A DNA stretch of 64,000 nucleotides from Roseobacter sp. MED193 (GCF_000152965.1 NZ_CH902583.1:1448087-1512086); one strand, 5' to 3'; counted from the first letter of the stretch, positions 1-9,024 are shown. Made by a program: numbers and translations. The notes: generated by a model from the sequence alone, not told the origin.

Positions 1-47
1 TCCATATCAGGGACGTCCCGTTTTGTGGTCTTGCGCCTGTTGTCCTG

Positions 48-374
48 TCAGATACTCTCAAAGGTTGCTGAGACCTCATACATCACCGGTTCGAAACTGC
101 GGCACAGTTCGTTGATCTTGCGATTGCGCTCACGCATTTCAGCATAGCGTAACATCGCCAGAAAATCTTCGCGCCGACGCCATTGCGAATAATTGGCAAT
201 CCGGGTTTGGGCATCATTCACATGCAGCCCTGCCGAAATAAATCCGGGTTGTTTCGAGATATAGGCGCCATAGGCGTCTTTGAGCGCATCCAATAGATCC
301 TGGCAGGTTCCTGGGGTCATTTCAAAGGTCGTAATGACCGTCTGAATGTCAGCAGCTTCGGTGATTTTAGGCAT
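48..374 (-). CDS. Antibiotic biosynthesis monooxygenase (ABM) domain protein
   Basis: A 108-residue single-domain protein of the dimeric alpha/beta-barrel ABM type. Family traits seen are the N-terminal VITTFEMTPG strand, a helix of the LLDALKDAYG type, the QPGFISAGLHVN strand and the ANYSQWRRREDF stretch. ABM proteins act as small cofactor-free oxygenases or heme-degrading enzymes, but many have no known substrate, so no reaction is assigned. An in-frame upstream extension exists. I chose the ATG at 374 because GGGAGAAG sits just before it and the extension looks non-protein-like. It is divergent from the exported protein at 520, with about 145 bases between the two starts. Confidence 0.8.
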   Translation of the reverse strand: MPKITEAADIQTVITTFEMTPGTCQDLLDALKDAYGAYISKQPGFISAGLHVNDAQTRIANYSQWRRREDFLAMLRYAEMRERNRKINELCRSFEPVMYEVSATFESI

Positions 375-519
375 TGGCTTCTCCCTGGCTATTTCGCTGA
401 GTGTGACGAGCCTACGATGATTGCCACAAAAAACGCACTCGTTTTTATCGCCGGAGTTTCCTGAGGCAGGTTTCACACGTAAAAAGAGCGCATGCCACTT
501 TCGCCGCACCAATAAGCCC

Positions 520-1233
520 ATGTCTTACCCAGGACATCTCGCCCTGGCGCTTTGCGCTGCGACACTGCCATTGGCGGCCAGCGCCGGCGCCTGGAAACAT
601 CCTGTGGACACGGGGTTTTCCTCCACCAGCTTCAACCTACGCAAAACCGATCAAGGGCTGGTGAATGAATTTGGCTATTATCGTGATTTTGGCATTTCAC
701 CCCGTTTTGATCTGGGAGTCGACCTAAACCATCAACAGAGCCAATCCACCCGCCAATCGGGCCATGTGATGGTCTTTGCCCGTCTGCCTCTGCGCCAGGG
801 CGCAGACACTAGTAAAATCGCTGTTGAACTCGCCCTTGGTGGCAATCACACCAACCTGCAATGGCACCCGATGTACCGGTTCACCCTGTCAATCGGACAC
901 AGCAAGGCGACAAATCCCGGCACTCTTTGGGGTAACCTAGATCTGGTCTACGAAAAACGTGGCGACACCCCCCACCCACTGTGGAAACTCAACGCCAACT
1001 TTGGGCTGAACGGCAACCGCCGGGTCTCGCCACTGTTGCAGGTTGAAACCTCCTTTGGCCCCGAGACGGATTTCAACTACGCGATTATCCCCTCCCTGCG
1101 CATCAATCTCTCAAAGCTGTCCGGCGCAGGAAAGCCGATCCTGGAAAACAGTGATCTTATCTTTGGCCTTGAATATCGGCATGAAAACACCCAAAGTTTT
1201 GGCGTCAAGATAGCCCTGTGGCACCGCTTCTGA
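520..1233 (+). CDS. Exported protein, probable outer-membrane beta-barrel, function unknown
   Basis: A 237-residue protein with a Sec signal peptide (residues 1 to about 19: hydrophobic LALALCAATLPLAAS, then an Ala-X-Ala region). The mature part alternates polar and hydrophobic residues in beta-strand-like stretches and ends in aromatic LWHRF. A C-terminal Phe after alternating hydrophobics is the known signal for outer-membrane barrel insertion. I do not recognise a named family. The ATG at 520 is preferred because it places the signal peptide at the N-terminus; the longer reading frame from 421 starts with TTG and would bury it. Possible roles (porin-like, lipid A modifying, adhesion) cannot be separated by reading. 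Confidence 0.7.
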   Translation: MSYPGHLALALCAATLPLAASAGAWKHPVDTGFSSTSFNLRKTDQGLVNEFGYYRDFGISPRFDLGVDLNHQQSQSTRQSGHVMVFARLPLRQGADTSKIAVELALGGNHTNLQWHPMYRFTLSIGHSKATNPGTLWGNLDLVYEKRGDTPHPLWKLNANFGLNGNRRVSPLLQVETSFGPETDFNYAIIPSLRINLSKLSGAGKPILENSDLIFGLEYRHENTQSFGVKIALWHRF

Positions 1234-1285
1234 TGCATCGCCCTCGCCAGATCTTCCCCCGACATTTCTGACCCAGAGTAGCCTG

Positions 1286-1771
1286 ATGACAAACCCCATT
1301 CGCCCCACTGATGACGATGCTCGTGCCCTAGCGCGGACCCTGTTGGCGCAGGCCCGCTTTGCCGCCCTTGCGACCATTGATCCCTCTGGCGCCCCCTTGG
1401 TCACCCGCATCGCCTTTGGGCTTTGCCCCGCAGGTCAGCCGATCAGCCTGATGTCTGGTCTTGCCCAGCACAGCCAGAATTTAGCGACAAATCCAGCCTG
1501 CTCCTTGCTCGTCGGGGAACCAGGCCCCAAAGGGGACCCGCTTACCCATCCGAGGCTCAGCCTTGTGGGCCGGGCGCAGTTTCTCGACAATCAAAGCGAG
1601 GCCCATAAAGAACTGGCCGCGCATTATCTGCGCAGCCATCCAAAATCCAAACTCTACATCGGGTTTGCGGATTTCTCTTTTGTCCGGTTTTCGGTGCACC
1701 AAAGCCATCTGAACGGCGGCTTTGGCAAAGCCTTTAACCTCACCTCCAACGACCTCGCCCTGCCCAGTTAA
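1286..1771 (+). CDS. HugZ/PPOX-like FMN-binding split-barrel protein
   Basis: A 161-residue protein whose N-terminal half follows the pyridoxamine-5'-phosphate-oxidase-like split barrel (RFAALATIDPSGAPLVTRI, then ISLMSGLAQHSQNLATNP). That pattern is typical of the HugZ family of heme-utilisation proteins. It has the short roseobacter-type length, without the C-terminal domain of full HugZ. Possible roles are heme iron handling or a flavin-dependent reduction; the substrate is not evident. It starts about 50 bases after the beta-barrel-like gene and may be co-transcribed with it. It ends 8 bases from the end of the convergent beta-helix gene. Confidence 0.75.
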   Translation: MTNPIRPTDDDARALARTLLAQARFAALATIDPSGAPLVTRIAFGLCPAGQPISLMSGLAQHSQNLATNPACSLLVGEPGPKGDPLTHPRLSLVGRAQFLDNQSEAHKELAAHYLRSHPKSKLYIGFADFSFVRFSVHQSHLNGGFGKAFNLTSNDLALPS

Positions 1772-1779
1772 CCGCAGAT

Positions 1780-4065
1780 CTACTTATCGACCCGAACCAC
1801 CACCTGCACTTCACCACGCAGAGCTTCGCCCCAGTTCAAGCGGACCTCATTCTTGTTGCTCCCCTGTTCCAACTGCACCCAGGGACGCGGGTAGCGATAG
1901 GTTCCGCTGGAGTTTCGCATCGGCCCAATGGCGACGACCGCATCCACCGCCCGCGCCCGCCCCTGAAACGGCATTGCCCCATCGGTAGCGACCGTCCAAC
2001 TTGTGGCAACCGTGGCCTGCTCATGACGAATCCGCAGCGGACTGGCCACCGCGGTGGAAATACCGTGAAAGGTATTCCCCTCAAAGAACACCGATTTACT
2101 GCGGCTAAAGTCCAGATCCGAAAAGCTGGTATCAACCCGATCGGCTCGGTCGATATTGCCATTGATCGAGCGAAATTTGTTGCCCGAAATGCTTACTCCA
2201 TTCAGGAAATGCCCTGTCCCATATGGCTTGATCACCACATAGCTAAACCAGGGTGCCACATCGCTGGACAGGAACACATTGTCAGTGATCGACAGCGCGC
2301 TAAAGGAAAAACCAGTCGAGAAATCCGGGGTTGGATCTTGCTCGTTGGTCCACTCGATAAAACAATTGTCCACGTAATTGTCCGAAATGGTGCTGGCGCA
2401 ATAGGTCGAAGCCATGATCAACCCTGCCGTGCGCACGCCACCTGCAATACTGTCACCTTGGAAAAAATGGTTGCCGGTGATGGTGTTATTCGCCCCAGCC
2501 AGCAGGGCAAAATGGCGGAATTTGGTCACCCGGTTGTTGCGCAGCTTAGCGTCATTGGCATTGACGTTAATTCCGACGCTGCTGCGGTTTGGCACAGTCT
2601 CAGCTTCCTCTGCGGACAGGAACTGGCAATTGTCCACCAAAATGCCCTGACAGCCCGAACCGATCGAGGTAATCCCTCGGTCCTTAGGCCGCGAGATAAA
2701 GCAGTGATCCAGGCTAAACACCGTCCCTGCCGAGGGCAGGCGCAGCGCTGAGCAGTGGGAGTTGCACTGGATTTCCACCTCGGTCATGCCAAACTTGCTC
2801 AGGGCGCTAAAGCCACTGAAATCCAGCAGATATTTAAAATCCTTGAAGGTAAAGACCTGAGTGCCTGCTGCATCATAGAGCGGCGCATTCAGGGTGATCT
2901 CACCCGCGCCGGTATTCTTGCTGCGGACATAGATCTCGCGGCCAACGCCGCTGCCCTCGACCAGGGCCCCAACGGGGATATTGGCGATATTGCTGACCGC
3001 CTTCAACTTGCGCGGATCATTGGGATCATAGGTGGCCTGCTCGCTCCATACCTGCGTATCCCAGGCCGCGCCACCAGAGGCTGAAAGTTGGCCATTTCGG
3101 ATTACACGCCGGGTCGAATAGGAGCTGCGGTTGGGCACCGCAGCCTGCATATCAATCGGCGCAGTCACCGTCACCATCCGCCCAGCCAGATCCAGTGAAT
3201 CATGATCTGATGAGTTCAACAGCGCCTGAAAGGCTTTCTTAAACCCCTCCTCCTCATTGCCAAAGGCGGCCGCGTAAGAGGGGAAATCAAAGTTTTTGCG
3301 CAGCAAGAGCATCCTATCGACCGGCATCCGCAAACTGCCCTCGAAAAACACCGGATTATTCAACGACACGGTCTGCGCCAAAAAATACTGACCCGCAGGG
3401 ACAAGGATCTGCCGTCCCGCAGCCGCCGCATCCGCGGCCTCAAAGGCTGCTGTGTTATCCGTAACATCGTCCCCGATGGCGCCAAAATCCGTGACATCCA
3501 CCACGCTTACCATATCGCGCAGGAAGGCGCTGGTCAGATCGGTGACCTCGATGCCGTCAATACGAACCACGCCGCCATTCGGGCCAATCAGATCCAGTCC
3601 AAAGTGACCATAGGTGGCCTCCAACCCCCAGGGCATGTCGACGCCGGTACGACTGCCGGTGCCGACAATGGCGCTGACCTCAACCACCGTCCCATAGGAG
3701 GTCAGCGTGGTGCTGCTCCCCACCTCGATCACACCTGCGACATGGGCTTCACTGCTATTGCCTGCCCAGCCCGCAATCCGCACCGTAGGCAAAGCACCAC
3801 TTACCGCCTTAATCCGCGCCTTTACATGCAAGTAACAGCCCGGCAACAGCGGCGTTTTCCCCATATAGCGCAGCTTTTGAGTGGCCTGCAGTTTCTGCAA
3901 CTCAAGACAGCCGGCAAAATCAGCATCGGCCACCACAATAGCCGCATTGGCCGCGCCGTCATATGTGTCCGATCCAGGCGTGCCATCGCCGCTTGACCAG
4001 ACATCCAACCCCGCCTCGAACTCCGGTGGCATCAATTCCAGACCCGCAGTAATCACTTTGTTCAT
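1780..4065 (-). CDS. Right-handed parallel beta-helix (pectate lyase superfamily/GH28-related) protein
   Basis: A 761-residue protein. Around residues 195-235 it has the signature of the Pectate_lyase_3 family (DFGAIGDDVTDNTAAFEAAD, then ILVPAGQYFLAQTV). The middle and C-terminal parts have repeating short Asn/Gly-rich rungs (NNRVTKF, NTITGNHFF, ISDNYVDN, ITDNVF, ISGNKF) of a right-handed beta-helix. The N-terminal 190 residues look like a beta-sandwich or carbohydrate-binding region. Such proteins bind or cleave acidic polysaccharides, or form tailspike-like stalks. No signal peptide is visible at the chosen start (ATG at 4065, preceded by GAAAGG) or at the longer possible start. Export would therefore need a non-Sec route, or the protein acts inside the cell. 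It lies alone between unrelated genes. Confidence 0.75.
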   Translation of the reverse strand: MNKVITAGLELMPPEFEAGLDVWSSGDGTPGSDTYDGAANAAIVVADADFAGCLELQKLQATQKLRYMGKTPLLPGCYLHVKARIKAVSGALPTVRIAGWAGNSSEAHVAGVIEVGSSTTLTSYGTVVEVSAIVGTGSRTGVDMPWGLEATYGHFGLDLIGPNGGVVRIDGIEVTDLTSAFLRDMVSVVDVTDFGAIGDDVTDNTAAFEAADAAAAGRQILVPAGQYFLAQTVSLNNPVFFEGSLRMPVDRMLLLRKNFDFPSYAAAFGNEEEGFKKAFQALLNSSDHDSLDLAGRMVTVTAPIDMQAAVPNRSSYSTRRVIRNGQLSASGGAAWDTQVWSEQATYDPNDPRKLKAVSNIANIPVGALVEGSGVGREIYVRSKNTGAGEITLNAPLYDAAGTQVFTFKDFKYLLDFSGFSALSKFGMTEVEIQCNSHCSALRLPSAGTVFSLDHCFISRPKDRGITSIGSGCQGILVDNCQFLSAEEAETVPNRSSVGINVNANDAKLRNNRVTKFRHFALLAGANNTITGNHFFQGDSIAGGVRTAGLIMASTYCASTISDNYVDNCFIEWTNEQDPTPDFSTGFSFSALSITDNVFLSSDVAPWFSYVVIKPYGTGHFLNGVSISGNKFRSINGNIDRADRVDTSFSDLDFSRSKSVFFEGNTFHGISTAVASPLRIRHEQATVATSWTVATDGAMPFQGRARAVDAVVAIGPMRNSSGTYRYPRPWVQLEQGSNKNEVRLNWGEALRGEVQVVVRVDK

Positions 4066-4451
4066 CCCAAAACCCTTTCCAACAGCGTCCATGCACGGCG
4101 CCGCCAAGAGCTAGAGATCTGGACTTAAAACCACGCAATCAAGGCGCGCGCCGTCCCGGTACCCCCATCCATTTTGGCTTTGCTTCGGAGCCTGTCCCTC
4201 GCCTGAGGACCGCCCGGCAGGGATAGGCAGCTGCCCCGGGCCAAATCGCCGAGGGCCCCCGCCACCAAGGCGGGGATACGGCTATTTTGCTTGGGAAGCA
4301 GATGCGCTCCCTGCCAGGACCTCAGATCAGGCGCGGGGCAGACTTCAAAGCTTTGCTTGGGTGGGACCTTGAGCTGAAATACCTCTCCTAAACAAAAAAG
4401 AGAGCGCCCGGAGGGCGCTCCCAATTCTTGAAACCGTAATCAAATGTGGCC
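4066..4451. other. Gene-free stretch between beta-helix gene and lysK
   Basis: About 386 bases without a convincing gene. It holds the presumed promoter of the minus-strand beta-helix gene, a perfect 7-bp hairpin (CCCCGCC/GGCGGGG, 4257-4275) without a U-tract, and the lysK terminator at its right end. The short open frame across it has no good start signal and no recognisable protein features. Confidence 0.6.
4392..4422 (-). terminator. Rho-independent terminator of lysK
   Basis: Read on the minus strand this is a GGGAGCGCCC/GGGCGCTCTC hairpin with a 3-base loop, followed directly by TTTTTTG. It lies 30 bases past the lysK stop codon. Confidence 0.9.
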
Positions 4452-6086
4452 TTAGTCGGCGAGGGCGCGCTCGATCAGCGCCACAGTCTCGTCGACGCCG
4501 TAGAGCGCGATAAAGCCACCAAAACGGGGACCCTGCGAGGCGCCCAACAGCACCTCATAAATGGCGGTAAACCAATCGCGCAGCGGCTCAAACCCGTGGA
4601 TCTTGCCGATGGCAAAGACCACCGATTGCAGGAATTCCTCATCCGCGAAATCGGCCACTGGCAGGGGGTCATCCTTACCAAGAGTTTCGTTTTTCTTGGC
4701 AATCGCCGCCAGCGCAGCCTCTGCCGATTTCAAGGCATCCGCCAGATCCTGCAGGGCCACACGCTCTTGGTCACTGGGCGCACGGAAGACCTTGGTTGGT
4801 TTTACCTTGTCATTGAAATAGGCCACCGCAAAACCTGCGGCCTGATCCATGGTTGGATTGCTTTCGGGCGTGGCATCAGGGGCGTATTTATTGATGAAGC
4901 CCCACATGGTTTCCTTGTCCTCAGCGCTGGAGGCAGAGGCCAGGTTCAACAACATCGAGAACGGCACCACCATATCCGACTCTGGCACCTGGCCTGCATG
5001 GATATGCCAGACCGGGTTGTTGAGCTGGGCCTTCTGGTCCTGGGTCGCATAGGCTCGCAACTGCTGATGGTATTCATCCACCGCTTTGGGGATCACATCA
5101 AAATGCATCCGCTTGGCGGTCTTGGGCTTTTGATACATGAAATAGGACAGGCTCTCTGCGCTGGCATAGGTCAGCCACTCGTCAATCGAAATGCCGTTGC
5201 CAGAGGTTTTGGAGATCTTCTGCCCATTGGCATCCAGGAACAATTCATAGGTGAAATGCTCTGGCGCCCGCTGGCCCAGCACCCGGCAGATGCCATCATA
5301 GATCGGGGTATTGGTGCTGTGATCCTTGCCGTACATCTCAAAATCGACGCCCAGCGCCGCCCAACGGGCCCCAAAGTCCGGCTTCCACTGCAGCTTCACA
5401 TTGCCGCCGGTGACGGGCAGTGTCCATTCCTTGCCGTCTTCGTCGTCAAAAGTCACCGTATAGGTTTCGGCGCAGACCTTTTTCATCGGCACATAGAGCA
5501 CCCGGCCGGTTTCCGGGTGGATCGGCAGAAAGATCGAATAGGTCTGGCGGCGCTCTTCGCGCAGAGACTTCAGCATGATCGCCATGACATCATCGTATTT
5601 ATCGACGGCGCGTTTCAGCACTTCGTCAAACTGGCCGCTCTCATAGAATTCCTTGGCCGAGTAAAAATCATACTCAAAGCCAAAGGTGTCCAGGAAACGG
5701 CGCAGCATGGCATTGTTGTGATGGCCAAAACTCTCATGGGTACCAAAGGGATCCGGCACCGAGGTCAGTGGCTTTTGCAGATGCGGCGTCAGGCTCTCGG
5801 CATCGGGCACATTGCCCGGCACCTTGCGCATCCCGTCCAGATCATCGGAAAAACAGATGAGCTTGGTTGGAATGTCACTGATCACCTCAAAGGCGTTTTT
5901 GATCATGGTGGTCCGGGCCACTTCGCCAAAGGTGCCGATATGCGGCAGGCCCGAGGGACCATAGCCGGTTTCAAACAGGACATAGCCCTTCTCTGGCGCG
6001 CCCTTGGCATAGCGTTTGAGCACCCGACGGGCTTCTTCAAACGGCCAAGCTTTGCTCTTGAGAGCGGTGTCGCGCAAATCAGACAT
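4452..6086 (-). CDS. lysK: Lysyl-tRNA synthetase, class I
   Basis: A 544-residue class I LysRS (LysRS1), which charges tRNA-Lys with lysine using ATP. The class I signatures are visible: the HIGH-type motif PHIGTF at residues 48-53 and the KMSKS-type loop KISKTSGNG near residue 290. A synthetase body and an alpha-helical anticodon-binding C-terminus follow. This archaeal-type enzyme replaces the class II LysS in most alphaproteobacteria, which supports the taxonomic reading. It is monocistronic with its own terminator. The 127-base upstream gap to the LysR gene contains a short GCGGCC/GGCCGC hairpin (6102-6118) in the presumed 5' UTR. Confidence 0.97.
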   Translation of the reverse strand: MSDLRDTALKSKAWPFEEARRVLKRYAKGAPEKGYVLFETGYGPSGLPHIGTFGEVARTTMIKNAFEVISDIPTKLICFSDDLDGMRKVPGNVPDAESLTPHLQKPLTSVPDPFGTHESFGHHNNAMLRRFLDTFGFEYDFYSAKEFYESGQFDEVLKRAVDKYDDVMAIMLKSLREERRQTYSIFLPIHPETGRVLYVPMKKVCAETYTVTFDDEDGKEWTLPVTGGNVKLQWKPDFGARWAALGVDFEMYGKDHSTNTPIYDGICRVLGQRAPEHFTYELFLDANGQKISKTSGNGISIDEWLTYASAESLSYFMYQKPKTAKRMHFDVIPKAVDEYHQQLRAYATQDQKAQLNNPVWHIHAGQVPESDMVVPFSMLLNLASASSAEDKETMWGFINKYAPDATPESNPTMDQAAGFAVAYFNDKVKPTKVFRAPSDQERVALQDLADALKSAEAALAAIAKKNETLGKDDPLPVADFADEEFLQSVVFAIGKIHGFEPLRDWFTAIYEVLLGASQGPRFGGFIALYGVDETVALIERALAD

Positions 6087-6213
6087 TGCTGTTCTCCATC
6101 AGCGGCCCCTGTGGCCGCATAGTCCTGTGCCGCTGCCCCATGCAGCGGGTCGGCCCGGTCTATGGTGCAGATGCAGTATGAGTCAATGAACAGAGCCCCA
6201 CCACAGGCAGGTT

Positions 6214-7107
6214 TCAACCGGGAAAATGCGCCTTTTCGACGATCCAATCCAGAATTTGCCGCACATCCTGCCGCGCCGCAGCCCCATCCCGCAGCCCGGC
6301 AAAATAGCCGCGCGCCGATGTGGTGGTTGGCGCCTGCAATCGCAACAGGGCGCCAGTCTCGGTGAAACTATCCAAAATCCCACCCCAGGCAAGAAAAACC
6401 CCCTGCCCGGCCAGGCCGGCATTCACCAACATAGCGTATGAGTTGAAGTCCAACACCCGCGCCCCACGCGGCATTAGCTGACCTGCGGATTTGAACCAGC
6501 TGGGCCAGTCATGCCACTGGCTGCGGGCCGCTTCCATGGTCAGAAATGTCATGCGGGAGAAATCATAGTCCTGTGCCGTCATGGCAAGACGCGACAGATA
6601 AAGCGGACTGGCCGCAGCATAGACCTCATCGCTAAGAAGGCGTGCCTCTGGCTCGCCACCAGTACCAGGCATACCGAAACGAACGGTCAGGTCCCCCGGA
6701 CGTACCGCTTCCCCATACTCCTGGCTTATGATACGAATCGTCACCTCGGGAAAGGCCTGCTCCAATTCCCCCAAGCGCGGAATCAGCCAGAAACCAACAA
6801 ATCCAGCAGGCGCCGTGACCGTCACAACCCGAGTTCGCGCCGCTTTTCTGATTTGGGACACCGCGTCTTCGATTTGGCCAAAGCCACTGTGTAAAGCCTG
6901 CAATAGATCCTTACCTGCTTGGGTCATCCGGGCAGGCTTGTGGCTGCGATCAAACAAATTACAGCCCAGATCTGCCTCCAGAGTCGCGATCCGACGCGAA
7001 ACTGCCGGTTGCGAAACATTCAGCTCTTCGGCGGCCGCCGTCAGTGTACCATGGCGTGCCGCCGCATAGAAGGCTGTGAGCCCCGAAAAGCTAGGAAGAC
7101 GCTCCAT
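6214..7107 (-). CDS. LysR-family regulator, divergent from dddW
   Basis: A 297-residue LysR-type regulator. It has an N-terminal winged helix-turn-helix (TAAAEELNVSQPAVSRRIAT, residues about 25-45) and a C-terminal effector-binding domain of the GcvA-like subgroup (TVRFGMPG; VNAGLAGQGVFLAWG). I chose the ATG at 7107 with GAGG upstream; a second in-frame ATG lies at 7122. It is transcribed away from the dddW cupin gene with 127 bases between, the usual layout for a LysR protein that controls its neighbour. In Ruegeria pomeroyi the dddW gene has a divergent LysR neighbour needed for DMSP induction. By analogy this gene probably activates dddW, but the ligand is inferred. Confidence 0.9.
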   Translation of the reverse strand: MERLPSFSGLTAFYAAARHGTLTAAAEELNVSQPAVSRRIATLEADLGCNLFDRSHKPARMTQAGKDLLQALHSGFGQIEDAVSQIRKAARTRVVTVTAPAGFVGFWLIPRLGELEQAFPEVTIRIISQEYGEAVRPGDLTVRFGMPGTGGEPEARLLSDEVYAAASPLYLSRLAMTAQDYDFSRMTFLTMEAARSQWHDWPSWFKSAGQLMPRGARVLDFNSYAMLVNAGLAGQGVFLAWGGILDSFTETGALLRLQAPTTTSARGYFAGLRDGAAARQDVRQILDWIVEKAHFPG

Positions 7108-7111
7108 ATAA

Positions 7112-7133
7112 CATAACCTCATCGTATATTATG
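7112..7133. promoter_or_regulatory. Candidate LysR operator in the lysR-dddW gap
   Basis: CATAA (7112-7116) and TTATG (7129-7133) form an inverted repeat with a 12-base centre. It contains a T-N11-A LysR core (T7114, A7126) and lies right at the LysR start, where an autorepressing site would be expected. It was found by eye; no footprint is implied. Confidence 0.4.
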
Positions 7134-7234
7134 ATGCAGTTTTAGCGCATTGAGCGAAACACAAAAAGCCCCTTATCTGAGATTGAGCCGCAGCCCCGCG
7201 ATCCACTCACACCGACCTCAAGGAGGCCCAGACC

Positions 7235-7741
7235 ATGCAGCAGGAAACAACCCTGGATTTTGCACCCGATATGACAACACTTGCCACTGATCTTGGCGAG
7301 ACAGAGCAGTTTCATCAGGCTTCCAACCTGCCGCACGCCCCCCAGGACACTCTGCTGGTGGTGGATGCAGCGCAGGTTCCGCTGTCAGGTGGCACGGATG
7401 CCGCCTATGGCGAAGTGCGCTGGCGCACCCTGATCAACAGCTGCTCGGAAAAGTCGCGCGAAATGGTGCTGGGCATTGCCGAGTTCGAACCCCATGGTCG
7501 CCTGCTGCCCCACCGCCACGATCCGCCGGAATTCTATCTTGGCCTCGAAGGCTCGGGCGTGGTCACCATTGATGGCACCCCGCATGAAATCCGTCCGGGC
7601 GTCGCGATCTATGTCCCCGCCAATGCGGAACATGACACTCAGGCCGGCCCTGATGGGCTGCGGTTCACATATGGCTTTGCTGAGGCCAGTTTCGAGCAGA
7701 TCACCTATCGATTTTCTGCAACCACCGAGGCACGAGGCTAA
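7235..7741 (+). CDS. dddW: Cupin DMSP lyase DddW
   Basis: A 168-residue single cupin. DddW cleaves dimethylsulfoniopropionate to dimethyl sulfide and acrylate in the cytoplasm using a bound metal (Fe(II) preferred). The metal ligands expected for DddW are seen as H93, H95, E99 and H133, with Y101 as the candidate base (PHRHDPPEFYLGLEGSG and PANAEH). From memory, the R. pomeroyi enzyme uses H81, H83, E87, Y89 and H121; all five positions match with one constant offset of 12, explained by a longer N-terminus here. The segment VPLSGGTDAAYGEVRWRTLI also agrees with that family. AGGAGG precedes the ATG. The divergent LysR gene fits known dddW control. Another cupin (DddL/DddQ-like or unrelated) is possible but less likely. 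Confidence 0.85.
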   Translation: MQQETTLDFAPDMTTLATDLGETEQFHQASNLPHAPQDTLLVVDAAQVPLSGGTDAAYGEVRWRTLINSCSEKSREMVLGIAEFEPHGRLLPHRHDPPEFYLGLEGSGVVTIDGTPHEIRPGVAIYVPANAEHDTQAGPDGLRFTYGFAEASFEQITYRFSATTEARG

Positions 7742-7795
7742 ATCCACGCGAGATCAGGCCGTTTCCCGCCAGTTTACATCCGTTTCACATCATTA

Positions 7796-7828
7796 GGCCA
7801 GAGGCGGGAGTTGAACCCGTCTCTGGCC
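7796..7828 (+). terminator. Hairpin downstream of dddW, possible terminator
   Basis: A 13-bp stem with one mismatch (GGCCAGAGGCGGG/CCCGTCTCTGGCC) and a 7-base loop, 55 bases after the dddW stop. No U-tract follows, so intrinsic termination is uncertain. It could instead stabilise the dddW transcript 3' end. Confidence 0.45.
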
Positions 7829-7872
7829 CGGCCTATCCTTGGGCTTGAAATACCGTGCAAAAAGGATCTCCC

Positions 7873-8295
7873 ATGCCCGAGCAAAACGCCCAATCCATGT
7901 CTCAGCAGGACTGCCTTGTGGCTCTGATGGTGGCGGTCTCTGCCTCGGACGAAAACATCCGCACGGCCGAGCTGATCAAGATCCAGTCCGCCGTCAACAT
8001 GCTGCCGGTCTTTGCCGATTATGATATCGACCGCATGACGCGGATTTCAAACACGGTTCTGGATCTTTTTGAACAGGAAGACGGGCTGGAGGCGTTGTTT
8101 GGCCTGATCCGCGACGACCTGCCAGAACGCCTGTATGAAACGGCCTATGCTCTGGCCTGCGATGTGGCGGCTGCCGATGGCAAATTGGCAGAAACCGAGC
8201 TCGAGTTCCTTGCTGAGGTGCGCTATGAGCTCAACATTGACCGGCTGCACGCCGCCGCTATTGAGCGCGGAGCCCGCGCACGCCACATGGTCTGA
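7873..8295 (+). CDS. TerB-family tellurite-resistance-like protein
   Basis: A 140-residue all-helical protein of the TerB/DjlA-like fold. It shows two repeats with acidic metal-site-like segments (SASDENIRTAELIKI near residue 30; ACDVAAADGKLAETELEFL near residue 95). Family members are cytoplasmic and linked to tellurite or stress response, but stand-alone roseobacter copies have no proven role. The ATG at 7873 has AAGGA 7 bases upstream; an in-frame GTG at 7855 is less likely. It lies about 130 bases after dddW beyond a hairpin, so it is probably a separate transcript. Confidence 0.75.
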   Translation: MPEQNAQSMSQQDCLVALMVAVSASDENIRTAELIKIQSAVNMLPVFADYDIDRMTRISNTVLDLFEQEDGLEALFGLIRDDLPERLYETAYALACDVAAADGKLAETELEFLAEVRYELNIDRLHAAAIERGARARHMV

Positions 8296-8339
8296 CCTCT
8301 CCCGGAGCCTGTCTCAATTTAGCCTATTGGCAAAACAGG

Positions 8340-8798
8340 CTACGGCCAGCCTTTGGAATACTGCGCCATCAACCGCTGTAGGTCCTCGGCAGTCTCTGGA
8401 AACCGACAATAGCTATGGGCGACAGAAACTTCAGCCCAGTCCTGCTTTTCATCTGTCATCACCTCAACAAAGGGTGGCAGTGCGGCGGCATCATCGAGCA
8501 CGGAAATCCGCAGGTTAATGCGCTCATCCGCTCCGGCGATACGGGAATAGACAAATCCCAGACAAGAGTGGCAATAGAAGTGTTCTCGGCCTTTGCTACG
8601 CAGCCCGCCTCTCGCCACGTCTCCGGTGATAGAAAAACTGTCTGCCGGGAACATGGCGGTCAGGGAATAATCGCTGGCGCATAGTTTCTGGCAGCCGCGA
8701 CAATGGCACGCCAGGGTCAGAAGGGGCGATGCGGAAAGGCTGACACGAACCATTCCACAAAGGCAGGAACCTTCCAAGGGCAGTCTGGGAGTCTTCAT
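8340..8798 (-). CDS. GFA (CENP-V/GFA) domain zinc protein
   Basis: A 152-residue protein of the glutathione-dependent formaldehyde-activating (Gfa) fold. Conserved cysteines that bind zinc are present: GSCLCG near residue 10, CHCRGCQ near residue 31, and YCHSCL near residue 75. Characterised Gfa speeds conjugation of formaldehyde with glutathione, but most family members have no shown activity, so the role is unproven. It is convergent with the TerB-like gene, with a 44-base gap. Confidence 0.85.
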   Translation of the reverse strand: MKTPRLPLEGSCLCGMVRVSLSASPLLTLACHCRGCQKLCASDYSLTAMFPADSFSITGDVARGGLRSKGREHFYCHSCLGFVYSRIAGADERINLRISVLDDAAALPPFVEVMTDEKQDWAEVSVAHSYCRFPETAEDLQRLMAQYSKGWP

Positions 8799-9024
8799 TG
8801 AAATATCTCACATCTAAAAAGCCCTGCGTTCGTCTCAGATTTCGGGGTTCAGGGCATGAGGTGGGGGTGGGCAGACCAGTTCAGGTGTGTTTCACACTTC
8901 CACTAGATGCCTGCTTGACGATCTTACCGTGAAAAATTGGTCTGGTCAAATTCTTCAGCTTTGGCACTTCTGAACTGGACCACTTTCTCCTAGACAGGCT
9001 CCGACACCGCCTTTGGAGCCAGCC

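Noticed and set aside
4446-6122. 558-codon open frame on the plus strand across lysK
   Set aside because: It is the complementary-strand shadow of lysK; low-complexity His/Gly/Arg-rich translation with no family features.
7796-7828. Possible tRNA or tmRNA fragment
   Set aside because: Only the T-arm-like loop fits; acceptor, D-arm and anticodon parts are absent, and the flanks pair with themselves as a simple hairpin.
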